Shown piece by piece: positions 22,686 to 34,566 of a DNA stretch of 64,000 nt. The position numbers were made by a program, and so were the translations under genes. Source of the DNA: Lepidodermella squamata. Its lineage: Eukaryota > Gastrotricha. The notes beneath the pieces were generated by a model. The model had not been told where the DNA came from and made no database searches. It was given only the letters and a program-made list of their open reading frames with translations. Location: assembly GCA_047495785.1 (NCBI GenBank), contig JBLDXI010000015.1:4712001-4776000 (forward strand), read 5' to 3'. Position 1 is the stretch's first letter, and each line of letters starts with the position of its first letter.

Positions 22686-24383
22686 ATGCAGCGATCAGTG
22701 TTGTGGCTGCTTCTGTTTCATTTTCTTTCCTTTGCTCATGGCAGCTTTGTGACCAAAGTTGGCGATGACGTGAAGGAGTTTCAACGGTTATTGAAATTGC
22801 GTACTAATGTACTTGTTGTTGTGACTAAAACCGCCAGCGATTTGAGTCGCGACTTCACCCTAGTTTTGGAGGATGCTGCCAAAGAAATGAAAGGAATAGC
22901 GGACATTGTTACCGTCAACTGTTTTGAAGCAAAGAAGGTGTGCAAAAAGTTCAAATTTGAGCCGTTCAAAATGGACATCAAGCACTTCCACAATGGGCAG
23001 TTCAACAAAGACTACGACCGAGCCTTGAAAACCAAGTCGATTATCACTTTTCTCAAGAGTCCCCAAGAAGAGGCACCATGGTCGGAAGACATCGGAGCAA
23101 GAGACGTCATTCATATCGATGAAGCCAAGGAGTTGATGGCAGTTTTTAAGCGTGAAACTAAACGACAAATACTACTGATGTTTTACACGCCATGGTGTGG
23201 TCACTGCAAGGTGTGCTCTTTAGCGTGACTAGTGATTTCCATAGCCTAGTGTGTTTTATTTTTATTAGAAAATGAAGCCTGAATTTGCATCTGCTGCGAC
23301 AATGTTGAAGAAGGAGGTCGTATTTGTCGGCATCGATTGTCAAAAGGCTGAGAACTATCCTCTCCAACAGGGCTTCAACGTTTCTGGCTATCCTACTATT
23401 TTGCTCATGAAAAATGGAGATTTGGCAGGCCGTTACGCTGGTGGGCACAACCGCGAAGAGCTGATCGATTGGCTTCAGCATCCAGAAAAGCAGTCTATCA
23501 ACCCCGAACCTCCTACGCCTCCCGCTGAAGAAAAATGGGAAAGTGAAAACGTCGATTTCTTGGGTTCGAGCAATTTCGACTCATACATGGGTTCTAACCC
23601 GTCAGTGTTAATAATGTTTTATGCGCCTTGGTGTGGCCATTGTAAGGTGAATTACTGTCACTCATAATTGCGAAGATTCACTCAATTTTCTTCGTTTTCT
23701 TCTGCAGCGCTTAAAGCCCGAGTACGAAGAAGCAGCGAAAGTTGTGTCTGGTCGACTGGCTGCTGTGGATGCTACAAAGGAAGCTGCACTCGCTAAGAAA
23801 TTCAAAGTGACTGGTTATCCTACTCTGAAGTACTTTGCCGGCGGCGAGTATCAGTACGATGTTCACTTCCGTAGCAAGGATGAAATTGTTAAATTCATGG
23901 CTAATCCTCAAGAACCCCCGAAAGAGCCCGAAAATGACGGCTGGGAGAATGATCCTGAAGTCCTCGATTCTAATGGCAAGAGCCCGATAGAGTTTTTGGA
24001 CGACGAAAATTTCCAGTCTATTCTAAAGAAGAAAAAACACAGCATAGTTATTTTCTACGCACCTTGGTGTGGACACTGGTAAATATCGCCTCAAGTTAAT
24101 GCATCTTGTTTTACTAATTCGTGCTCTTTTTAGCAAAGCTGCGAAGCCTGCTTTCGCTAAAGCTGCGAAGGCCTTTTCCAACAATCCCAAAGTAGCGTTC
24201 GCTGCTATTGATTGCACCAAATCGCAAGTTGCCTGCAAGGAGCATGACGTTCGTGGCTTCCCAACAATTATATCGTTTTCTTATGGAAAAAACCCGGCCC
24301 CCTATGAGGGACAACGAGACGCAGATGCTTTCATTAAATTTATGAACTCTCAAATTGATCTAAATCAAAAATCGGAACTCTAA
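22686..24383 (+). CDS. Protein disulfide-isomerase A5-like, three CGHC thioredoxin domains
   Basis: Endoplasmic reticulum oxidoreductase. Exons 22686-23210, 23269-23646, 23708-24078 and 24134-24383 sum to 1524 nt, 507 residues (human PDIA5 519). A signal peptide (SVLWLLLFHFLSFAHG) is followed by a thioredoxin-like domain without CxxC, then three a-type domains, each with W-CGHC: TPWCGHCK near residue 172, APWCGHCK near 298, APWCGHC near 424. Each active site spans or abuts an intron, which suggests domain duplication together with the intron. The C-terminus is KSEL, a KDEL-type retrieval signal, like KEEL in PDIA5. The last motif is completed only after splicing (CAC TG|C). Confidence 0.93.
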
Positions 24384-24834
24384 TTATTTTGTAAATTGTA
24401 AATATATGTAATCTATTCTGTGCTGAGCACAACCATGTGATAAGCACTTAGCACTCGCACGTACACGCTCAATTTGTGACTTGGCCCAGCCTAGCTAAAG
24501 CGCCATATTTCTCTACTGCTATAATCATTGCCAAAGTTTGACAATCATCAACGGTGGTTTTGTGTTCTGGTTTGTTGCGATTGCGGCCGTTTTTTGTGTG
24601 GATTTTCTGCTGCTGCCTTGACTCATTTTTTTTTGGTTTCGGGATAGCAATAATCTGAATTTATGATATTACCGATTTTTGGTCGGCTTGGTCGCACACA
24701 TCGAATAGTCACGCATGTGCAATACGGTTCATTCCCATGTTCTTGTCTTTTCGTTCTTGATTCAATGCCGAAATAAGATCATATAAGCATCTTTCACGCT
24801 TTCTCTAATTCTAGGTGTTATTGAATGAATTTCC
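24384..24834. other. Spacer between PDIA5-like gene and PPxY paralog 2
   Basis: Non-coding by inspection. It holds the 3' flank of the isomerase gene and the promoter of the next gene. Confidence 0.4.
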
Positions 24835-25431
24835 ATGGAAAATTCAGCGTTTGTTGACGAAGCTTCCCAAGGAAGTTCGAAGCCTCCACCTTATCCTGGC
24901 GCCTCCACTTCAGACTCGGCTGGTGGCCCTGAAAATGCGCCACCTTGTTACCCTCCTCCACCTTATTTCCTAGCGACAAATGGATTGAATGTGGAGGGCT
25001 TATCGCCTGGATATGAGCAATTTAACAATGGTCAACAGCAAGGACAAATGCCTATTCGGTTTTACTTCGATGAAAACGGCCAACCAGTCTCGCTGCAACC
25101 TGGCGTTCAAGTCGTAGTAGTCGAAACTGCTAATCAGCCATACATGATTGCAACTCAGTTGGACCCGGAATCACAGCATCTGAGATGCGTAGCCTTGCCA
25201 ATGGCTATCGTGTCTCTTTTCATCGGCTCGTTGTGCTGTTCGATTCCAGCGCTGGTTTTCGCATGTAAACGCCACGGGACACGCTCAGATTACCGAACCT
25301 CACTCATTCTCAGCGGTGTCGCAATCGGCATCGGGATTGTCGCGGCAATATGGGTCGGCATGCAGCTGGCAACTTACGCCAACTACCACCACGGCGGGAT
25401 TGGTGGCAGCTCATCGTCGACGCCTTGGTGA
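24835..25431 (+). CDS. Proline-rich PPxY protein with two membrane segments (paralog 2)
   Basis: A single exon of 198 residues, paralogous to the gene at 20891-21528. It has two PPxY motifs (KPPPYPG and PPPPYF), the shared block GQPVSLQPGVQVVVV, then two membrane segments (MAIVSLFIGSLCCSIPALVF and SLILSGVAIGIGIVAAIWVG) with a basic Arg/Lys loop between them, and a Gly/Ser-rich tail. It lacks the intron of paralog 1. It may recruit WW-domain ubiquitin ligases at an endomembrane, by analogy with other small PPxY membrane adaptors; that role is inference. Confidence 0.75.
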   Translation: MENSAFVDEASQGSSKPPPYPGASTSDSAGGPENAPPCYPPPPYFLATNGLNVEGLSPGYEQFNNGQQQGQMPIRFYFDENGQPVSLQPGVQVVVVETANQPYMIATQLDPESQHLRCVALPMAIVSLFIGSLCCSIPALVFACKRHGTRSDYRTSLILSGVAIGIGIVAAIWVGMQLATYANYHHGGIGGSSSSTPW

Positions 25432-26979
25432 AAGTGCCAACATCGCAATGATGCGTTCCTTTCGTTTGTTCTCACATGGTGCGCGTTCGCATGTATGCGT
25501 GTGTTGTTTTTCCCTATTTTTTGCGAACACATTTTACTACGAAGCGCTAGTGCACGGTCTAATAGCAATATACTATTATTAGTCCTATGGAGAAAGAGTT
25601 TATACCCACGAGTTTTGTTGATGCATAGCCTGCTCAGTCTTGTTGGCAGCAGTGTAATACTACAACTGTGTGTGGTAGTAGCGTTTTTAGCCATATGCAG
25701 TGTAGCCTCATGATGTTGTTTGTTGAATTGTGCAGCTGCTATGTCCTGTGTCGTGCCTTTAACTCGCACATGGATGTATATGCGCTGCGGCCATTTGGCT
25801 TTGATAACGACGATGCGGCTGTTCTCTCGCGTCTCTCGTTTTTCCTTCCTCTATTTCTACAATTATTTAATATTGTTATTCATCACCAGTCGAAGGATTC
25901 ATAACGAGCCTGACACAAAAATTTGTTACGGTTGTGACTGTTAAATCACCCTTTTATCAGACTTTTCCTCTAATCTCGGTGTTGATCTTGATGATGGAGT
26001 CTAAAAATGACCCGCTTTCTTATTCTTCTCTCATTTCCACGAGCTATTATTATTTTATTATATTTTTTACAATTTGGGAAGAATGAATGATGATTAATTT
26101 TTCAAGATGATTAATTTTGTTCAAAATTTTTTTTATAGGAATTTTGATAACTGCTAATATTTATTGGTCGTCATCAGTCGGCGCTATCAGCCATAAGATA
26201 AGCAGAATTCTTGTAAAAGGTGAGTCTGTTGTTTTCAAATTGTTTTTTTTAACGTGTCTCGTGTCTGTCTCCCATTGATTTGACCGGCTTCTCGATGAAT
26301 GAATAGCTCGTCGTCACCGTGTTGTGTTTTGCGAATATACGCGCAAACAAACTGAGCGGGTATTGAGATGCTAGAGTATAATGTAGTAGTATCTAGCGCT
26401 AGAGTATCCTCCTTTTTGCTGCGAGTAAGCTCGATGCTTATCGAACGCCATATGCGAGCCTGCATTGAAGTCTGCATAGAAAACACGCGCGAATGAATCA
26501 CACTGACGGACTTGCAGCTAATAATAGTATGCTGCTGCTGCCACGAGGGCGCAGCAGCATAATACGCAGTAATGATATTACTATTTGCCTGCGTACGATG
26601 AGTTGGCGGCCTAGGCAGCTGCAGCAGCAGTGTTTTCTTGATCGTCTGCGAGCGTTGCCCCACTGCTCGTTGGTTATCTGAGCTCTATGTTCTTTGTGCC
26701 AGCAGCCAAGTAGTGCATTCTTAGTACTTGCTGCAAAGAAGTTGCCTGTTGGGTCGAGGACCAGCAGATAAAGCCGCATTATTCTTCGTAATAACACGAT
26801 AATGATGATGATTATCGCCTTATCACGCTGCTCCGATACTGTTATTTCTGTCTCTTTATTTAAGGCGACCGTAAATAATGATAACAATGAATAACGCTAA
26901 AAAAGAATAAAACATGCGCCTTAATTTTTAAATTTTTTTTATTATTTTTCGTCTAGAAATAGATAAAGCTTAACGAAAC
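25432..26979. other. Gene-free stretch, 3' flank of PPxY paralog 2 and promoter of A20/AN1 gene
   Basis: Several open frames on both strands overlap and none has a recognisable domain. Low-complexity CTGCTGCTGC and TAATAATA words occur around 26080-26060 and 26530-26640. Long untranslated regions of the flanking genes are the simplest reading. Confidence 0.4.
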
Positions 26980-28166
26980 ATGGAAAAGCAGCAAGACTCA
27001 CCGCCCGCAATCCTCTGTCGTGCCGGTTGCGGCTTCTTCGGGCACCAGGCGTTCGAAAACTACTGCTCCAAATGCTATCACAGCCATCAACGGCAGATGC
27101 AGGCGCAACAGCAGGCAGTCGCTTCCTCTGGACCGGTGGCTAACTCGTCGCGCGACGCCCTCGCCTCGTCATCCTCATCAGCTTCTCTCTCTTCGTCCTC
27201 CTCTCACAACTTCGCTTCATCGACAACTACTTCGCTTTCAGCGTCTCAAAGTATATAAATAACCTAGTTTTTATTATTTTCAAGAACAGGAAGTGTGGTT
27301 GTAGTTTTTTCTATTGATCGCCGTCTAGGGATTACTTCATTGTTTTAACGCATCGTTTTCTTTTTTTCTAGCCGAAACAACTTCCACGGCAGCCGCCAAT
27401 CCTAGCAACTCACTTTCATCGACTTCAGAACCCGTCTCGATCCCTGCTCCATCATCTTCGTCCACATCTGCAGATGTGGCCATGCTCGGTACTTCTCCTG
27501 CCGATGAATTGAATCCTGCTGGTAAGCTGAATTTATTTTTGCTATTTATTTCAAATTAGATTATTTAACTGGAATCCGATTTACCGATTTACCGTACTAC
27601 CCTACAGCAACCATGTCTTGGTTGGATATGAGCCAGAGGTCAGGGACGGAAATGATAGCCATGGCTTGTAAGATGAATCATCTTGCAATGGCTCTGAAAT
27701 TAGTTCAAATTTATGTATTTTTGACCTTGTAATTTTTGGAAAATAAGACCCTTGAGGAAAACATCTGTCCTACCGCAATACAAGCCATGGCTTTGAACCG
27801 ATCAAGATATGCCTAAAACCGACTGTGTTGATACTCCCTTGATATGGTAGATTTTGGGAAAAATTTAAATACCACCCATGATTTATTCTAGTTATGAGAT
27901 CTAAAATCGATTTTAACTGGTGTATTTTCTGTTGTATAGTGGCATCTCCGAACGGCAGCGCTACCAAGGCGCCCCGCCGCTGCGTCGTTTGCAACAAGCG
28001 AACCGGTTTAACAGGCTTCGAGTGCCGTGGCTGTTCGGGCTGGCACTGTACAGAGCATCGCTACCCCGACAAGCACGCTTGTCCCTTCGACTACAAAACC
28101 GCTGATCGGGAGCGTTTACGACGCGACAACCCGGCCGTCATCGGCGAAAAGATTCAAAAAATTTGA
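26980..28166 (+). CDS. A20- and AN1-type zinc finger protein (ZFAND5/6 type)
   Basis: Exons 26980-27250, 27372-27521 and 27940-28166 give 215 residues, the usual size. The first exon has an A20 finger (CRAGCGFFGHQAFENYCSKC, residues 12-31) and then a long Ser/Ala-rich linker. The last exon has the AN1 finger (CVVCNKRTGLTGFECRGC with HCTEHRYPDKHAC) and the conserved tail FDYK-x-RERLRRDNPAVIGEKIQKI. Members bind ubiquitin through A20, link to the proteasome, and respond to stress. The second intron is unusually long for this window (418 nt) and contains a 14-bp inverted repeat. Confidence 0.95.
27657..27792. repeat. Perfect 14-bp inverted repeat inside intron 2 of the A20/AN1 gene
   Basis: AGCCATGGCTTGTA at 27657-27670 is repeated in reverse complement at 27779-27792. 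The arms sit about 108 bases apart in an intron much longer than its neighbours, so this may be a small foldback element, but no target duplication was found. Confidence 0.5.
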
Positions 28167-31100
28167 GGCCACTCGTGAAGCTAGCTACACCTACATAATA
28201 AATAATAATAATTAATAATAATAGCAAAATCTATAATTCTTGAATGTCATCTGTGTGTGTGTGTGCGAACGGATCGGCGCTCGTCTCGCTCGCTAGACCG
28301 GCACGCTCTGAGTTTTTCATTCTGCTTCATCTCTGCTACTTTGAACCTGATATAAAGCAACCGTGATTAGTTTCTACTATCATCGTGTCATCCGTCCACC
28401 ATCGTGTCAGAGTGAAATATCTCATCGGCCTCACCCCACAAACTTATTCAAGCGAAATCGCGCAGAAGTTTGACACTCTGTCTACCAACCAGCAGTTGCG
28501 TCCGATGACCGAAAGCCGCAAAGTGGTTGTCTCGTCCTCCTTGTGCAAGGCGAGTCAGCGCGCCGTTTTCCGCCGCCACAGAAATATTTTCTTCTCTTGG
28601 TTTTCTAACAAACTTCTATTAAAACTTGTCACTACAAAGCTAATTATAATAATATGGTTTTCTTGTTTTTTTTGTAAATTATTGTACAAAATAGTGTACG
28701 ATGTTTTGCGCGTTTACGATAATAGTAATAATATAATATCTCACTACGAATTGTAAAAGATTGCAAAAACTGTATAGTCACACCTTTTCCGCGCGATTAC
28801 GTAAACTCCTTCAAATAAAATTCAATTATGTGCCTTTTTTAAACTAATTTTTGCCGTCTGAAAATCTAACTTTAACAGAAATAGCTTAGCACCTATTTGC
28901 CCTGATTAATTTCTACTTATAACGATCATATTGAAAAATTACTGGTGATTATTATAAACAATTCGTTGAGTTATACAATTATACTGTTAAGCCATTTGCG
29001 ACGGGGTCCTCGATCACATTTATCGCCACCTTCATTCATTTACTGGGTTTGCTGATGTGCGTATTCATGATGAAAGCAATCATTCTTATAGCTGACCGTT
29101 GAATAATAAGTGCGACGACTGATGCAGCCAGCCATCCATCTATCTGAGCTTAAGTTTTAGGCAAATTTCTATGTCTACAAGCGTTTCCTCTCGCTGAACA
29201 CAAACGCGTAGTTGTTGTTGCTGATCTTAAATAAATCGCTATATACACTATTATCTACTGGTCTTCATTTGATTAGTGGACTTAATGATAAAGATAATAA
29301 TAATAACGTTGTTGCTTTTCTCTCTATATCTTTCATTCAGTTGTTGTATATTTTCCTTGATAATTTCTCGCCGGCTTCTCTCTTATGATGTACCTAGGAA
29401 TGACAAATCGATTTGAATTTACCACTGTCATGTGAGTGGAGTGTGAATCGCCGTACATAATAGATTTGGCTCCAGTTTTTATTCAATGCACACACGTGGA
29501 AAACGCGCACCTGAAAAAGAGTAGGTATCAATTTCATCAGCAGCCCCAAGAGCTGCGGGCAAAATGCACTCGACAAGCAGCGTGTACGTGTGTGCCTGCT
29601 GCTCGGCGGTGAATATAAGCCCACGAATATTAGCATTTTTGCGTGTGTGTAATGAATGACCGACCAAGTAACCAGCTAATGGTTACGATATCACAAAATA
29701 ATATAGAATTGATAATACCCATGTTACCATTTACAACTCAATATGCAAAAACAAGCGCGTTTTGATATAAATGAAAATCTGAAGGAAACGAACTACACAC
29801 CTAAATGGTCTGTTTCGTGCTATTTTCTCGCCCTTATCATCATGTTCGTCTAATACGCATCGGCATCGGCATCCGTTATTCATGTAAATTTGTAATAATT
29901 AGTTGAAAAAATCAATTACGCTCTTTTTGTTGCTTTTGGTACGTAGTAGTTGATGATATGAAAGAAACTGATGGTACAATGATAATATCCTCTCTGTTCT
30001 GTTGATATACAACTACTCTGTATAGAGGATCTATGATATTTAAGCCGATCGTGTAAAATCCGTAATTTCAATCGCACGCTACAGTTGGGTTAAGGTGTTT
30101 GCACTTGCTCTCTCATCAGAACATACCATCCATCATCCTCCTCATCCTCTAAAAAATTACTGCACCCTGTAGTAGGCGTCTCAATTATTAAATGCTATAT
30201 ACATATTCATACGATATCGCAATTCATTAACTATTGCTAAAACTGAAAACTGTGTGTATGTGTGAAATTGAGCCTCCGAAATATTATATACCGCCGCTAT
30301 ACAGGACAGATGAATGTATTTAAAGAAAGTTAAAATGTTGTATCACTCTATGATAGCATTAACAACTTCTGATTAAAGTGTCTACACCGGCCTTCGCAGC
30401 AGTTGTCATCTACTTTGAGTTATCACAATACTTCACTCCCATCTTGAAATATTATCAGTGCTGTATCCGTGCGCGCTGTACTCGCTCATTGAAAGTGTGC
30501 GCCACGAATCGATTTCTCGTGGCTGATTGCGGTCGATTGATGACGATTTGACGCGATTCAAAATAATGTTGGTCGACATGCTTTCTTTGTGTGCTTTTAC
30601 ATGCGTTTGTACTTCATCTACAAAACAATAGACACGATACTTCTATTACTACTACTGCATTACATACTGGCTCTTGATGATAATTAACAAGTGATGATAA
30701 TGATGATGGTAAAATACGCGATGATTTTGGTGGAGTTTCACACCCACACAAGACAAGTAAACAAGTGGACAAGAAACAAATAAAATTTTGCTTCATTCCT
30801 TCAAAAATATCGCGTGTTGTTTTTATCGGATATTTTCCCTACTGATGCAGTGATCGGCAGACATGTAAATACGCTTTGCCGTTGGAAAATAATAATAATT
30901 GGGGATATATAGTATTTTGGGCTGTATATCCTGAGCCAACACCGAGCCTGCTCCAAGAGCAAATAGTACACGAATTGACAAACAAGTAATCGATTGCAAT
31001 CCAGCCCTCGCAGGTAGCACTCGCCAGGTGCCCGCGAGCGAGCGAGCGTGATCTCGGGCAATAAAACCGTAAGACACTGCGCATATGTGCCACCGATGGT

Positions 31101-31172
31101 GCATCACCTTGATGATGAGCTGCCGTAAGTCAGCGGCCGCGTATTCCCAGTGCTCGTAACGATTAAACGATC
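28167..31172. other. About 3 kb without a recognisable gene
   Basis: AT-rich DNA with short TAATAATAAT runs (28195-28225, 28720-28740, 29295-29310), a GTGTGTGTGTG run at 28251-28263 and many stop codons in all frames. The first part is probably the long 3' UTR of the A20/AN1 gene. The open frame at 28385-28756 has no known features. Confidence 0.5.
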
Positions 31173-32217
31173 ATGAGCACAACTACTAAGCGCAGCGATT
31201 ATAACGTTCCGTTTGAGTGGTCGACTGACCCCGCCGAGGCGCAAAACCACCCGCTATTGACATCGAACGCCCAACATTCGTACACCAGCCACAGCCGGTA
31301 CGAGGACAACAAGTTCGCATTCGACCGTCGCCAACCTAGGCGATACTACTATCTGACCAGCAGATTTTTCTGGCTTCTCGTTCTTGCTGTCGTCTTCATT
31401 TGTAAGACAATTGACTCTCAAAAGTTGTTACTATGACCTAACCTTTTTAGCAGCATGTTTTTTGCTTGTGGCGGGGTTGGCAGCAATCGCGGCGTCGGCT
31501 GAGTCAGCAGCGAAAGAGCCTAGTCGCTATCGTCATCTACCGAGATCAGCCAATCACCACAAAGAACTGATCTTATCTTCGAACACAGCGAAGCCTCCGG
31601 GACTTCTTCCTCATCATAATAAAAGAAGTTACAGACATCAAATCCGCCGCAATCATATTAAAAAGCTGATCGAGAGGAGGCGCAATATGGTTATTTCGAA
31701 TTTTCTGAAATTTTCTGAAAAATGTTTGCTTCCTTTTTAGACGATGGCTCATAAGAATGCTGCAAATTGGTGGGTTCAAAACAGGAAGCACCTTGCTCAG
31801 ATGGCAGCTCAACATTCCTTACCCACTCGACCTAAGCCAGCCATGAAGCCAGCGTTTACCCCAGCGCCAATCGTCGCTCCCCCGTTGGCGAATCGTTTAG
31901 TGGCCCCTAATCACCCTCCAGTAAAAACGGCCACCCAGCCGAGACCTAGGCCGGCTGATAACGCCGTGAAATCAATCATTACACCCCATCGACAGGCGGG
32001 TCCTACTGGCGTGAATCACGCAGTACGTAATGGAGCATTAACAACGGTGCAGGTTATGGTTGCTCGCAATCGCCGCCTACTGTCCCGTCGACGGGCAGCA
32101 TTGGTAAAGGGAAGGCACAAAACTTTACAGCAAGCAAGTCATCAAGCTTCTGTCAACTCGAATGCGATCAAAGCGAACCAAAATACAGTCAACAAGCCCC
32201 CTCTCACTAAAGGATGA
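31173..32217 (+). CDS. Unrecognised single-pass membrane protein with basic, proline-rich C-terminus
   Basis: Exons 31173-31401, 31451-31689 and 31741-32217 are in phase and give 314 residues. A hydrophilic N-terminus of about 65 residues precedes one long hydrophobic stretch that is completed by splicing (FFWLLVLAVVFI joined to SACFLLVAGLAAI), so a type II or signal-anchor topology is likely. The remainder is rich in Arg, His, Pro and Ala (RPKPAMKPAFTPAPIV, RNRRLLSRRRAALVKGR) with dibasic sites that could be cleaved. No domain is recognised. The consistent phases and the intron inside the membrane helix are the evidence that it is a real gene. Confidence 0.6.
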
Positions 32218-32767
32218 ATGTGGTCACAAACTTGTCGACTATCCATCATTTCAAATTCAGGCTGATTTATTTTGTGCAATAAAACTTGGAAAACCATATT
32301 TTGAGCCTGCAGAATGAAAACTCCATAGAACGATTTAGGTTTCAGCGCCACAATTTCAAATGCATTTACTTCTGCACAAAAACTCGCGATCAACTCAGTT
32401 CGATCTTCAATTTTATTCGAAAACATGTGATTTACGTTTAGCTCGATGTGGATCACAAATCGCATCGTAAACGTAAGAGAGATGGCTGGCTGAGTGTCCT
32501 GAAAGCTAAGCGCAGGCTCTCCATCTCCCAAATTGAAACGCAGACGAAGAATCTGAATTACAGCGTTGCAATTGACAACAGGCATAAAACGTAATAGTTT
32601 AGCAGAAGCCTTCGCTTGGACAAATATACGAACACAACAGTCGGCATAAAAAAAATTTGATACAATTTTAATACAACTGACAGAATTTCAAATAAAAGAC
32701 GAGATTGGCGCGATTGCAATTTTTGAATATACTTTAACGTCTCCAAAGACGCAATAATAAACGCCAA
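32218..32767. other. Convergent 3' spacer
   Basis: Lies between the stops of the unknown membrane-protein gene and TMEM50. A minus-strand open frame (32142-32585) extends across it and into the other gene's last exon; it shows no domain and is treated as chance. Confidence 0.4.
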
Positions 32768-33306
32768 TCACCACTGCTCCTCGGAACGGCCGAATTTGAA
32801 AATGATACCTCCGATAAAAATAAGAATATTTTGAAGGAAAATCGCAATGCCAGGAAACATTTTGTCCTTAGCGGGAACGACGTAGAGACCAAACAACACC
32901 CAGGTGGCTGAAATTACTGAGCCGAAAGCGAGCAGAAAGCCGATGAATAGCCAAACTCGGGCGCCGGTTGTGCCCATGCAGCCATTGGTGTAGCCGTCGC
33001 CTCGAATTTGGGCCGAGCTCACGGCGTTGATCATCATCAAAGCGACAGTACCCACGGCGCCGCATGTAAAAACCGGGTGAGGCAGGTCGTCCCATTTCGG
33101 GAACTTGAAAAATAAGTAAAAATTAATATCTCGACTGAGATTAGAAAAAGAAACCTCACCTTGACAGCAGCATCAATCATGATCCACCAACCAGCAGTAA
33201 AACAAAGCGAGGCGAAAATGGAGGCGATGCCATTGCGTTTTTCTCTCAACGGAATCGTGCAGCTTTCTGGCAAGATACAGAAACACCTATCGAGGCAGCC
33301 GGACAT
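32768..33306 (-). CDS. Transmembrane protein 50 (TMEM50A/B family)
   Basis: Exons 33306-33160 and 33103-32768 give 160 residues with four predicted membrane helices, matching the roughly 157-residue TMEM50 family of ER/Golgi membrane proteins. Diagnostic blocks: an N-terminal EKRNGIASIFASLCFTAGWW, then GTVALMMINAVSSAQIRGD, TGARVWLFIGFLLAFGS, and the end GIAIFLQNILIFIGG with FGRSEEQW, which fits the family's usual C-terminus. Function of the family is poorly known. Confidence 0.95.
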
Positions 33307-34566
33307 TTCAATGGTTAAATCTCTAAATATATCAAAAATAATGTGATAATAGCATTCGACTCTTTACTTGTTTAGCAAAAACAGAATAACAGTGACTTTC
33401 ATCCGTTATTTCTCATTTCGTCTCTTTACAATAATAATGGTAATAATATTAGTAATAATTTCAATTAATTGTACAAACGCCCTTGATTTAAGTAATCTTT
33501 TCAAGACATAAAATACTTTCAACGCTAAATAATGGTAACGAACGCCAGCCTCTCGAACTGCAAGGCGCACGTGAAAAGAACGGATCTTGGTACATGTACT
33601 AGTTTTACACATGTCGGAATAGTCCATAGTTTTTCATCGAATATGATGTGGAAAAGCGTGGCAGCAATATCAAAATTGTTTCGCGCCCGTTTCACAGACA
33701 CAACAACCACGGGCCATTCAATCAATATATAGGAAGGTAGTCACACTCGAAACGCCACAGGTAGCACAAACCAAAAGAAAAATCTCGAAGCGCGACGAAG
33801 TTAACGAAAGAAAGAACGGTGCCTGTAGCTCTTCGTGGCGCCTGTTTTTACAGAAATGATCGGGTCATCGAAACGAGCACTAACCAAGATTTTACAAATT
33901 AGTCGAGAAAAAAAATATATGCCGACGTCTGAAATTTTCAAATGCCTACAGCAATAATATAGAAAATCGGTACTTGACTAGGGGTCACAAAATCTCGTCC
34001 TAAAATAGTGCTGCGCCAAGTTTAATTGTAATAACACGGTGATAGAATATCACGATTCGAGAAAAACTTTCAAGTCTGCGACTCGACTCGCAGGCGGTGA
34101 ACGAAAAAAGATAGAAAAATCATCTTTCGCGGAGATCAACAGGCAAATAAATCTCCGACCCAATAACCGATATCCAGATCGAAATTTTAACCATGATTTC
34201 AATATACCAGCGCTATTCAATGCCAGACAAGAAACGAGTCACCTACAATTTGTTTCATTTCAATTGATGCATTCAAGTACTAGCGGTTATGAAATAAGCT
34301 GAAATAAAGCACGAGGTGAAAAGAATGTGCGCGTCAATATTGCTTTGCGTGTGAAAAAAATCGCGGGTCAAGGGAGTAAGTTTGTAAGTTCATTTCTTTC
34401 TTTAACTTGGCAAATAAACAAACAAAAATAAGCTACATTTACAATGAATTTGCCAACAATTAATAAGCGGGTCGAAGTGTGTAACGTTAACAAAGAGAGA
34501 GAACTGATGAATAATATTACACGTATTGAACTATACCAGATTTCAATGTTTTATTAGCAGCGAAAA
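33307..34566. other. Spacer between TMEM50 start and the SAPS gene stop
   Basis: Both neighbours are on the minus strand, so this should contain the TMEM50 promoter and the 3' UTR of the SAPS gene. No coding sequence or repeat is supported. Confidence 0.4.

Noticed and set aside
28385-28756. 123-codon plus-strand open frame
   Set aside because: Lies in the probable 3' UTR of the A20/AN1 gene, ends in AT-rich low-complexity codons, no domain.
32142-32585. 147-codon minus-strand open frame
   Set aside because: Antisense to the last exon of the 31173-32217 gene, with no recognisable motif or supporting upstream exon.
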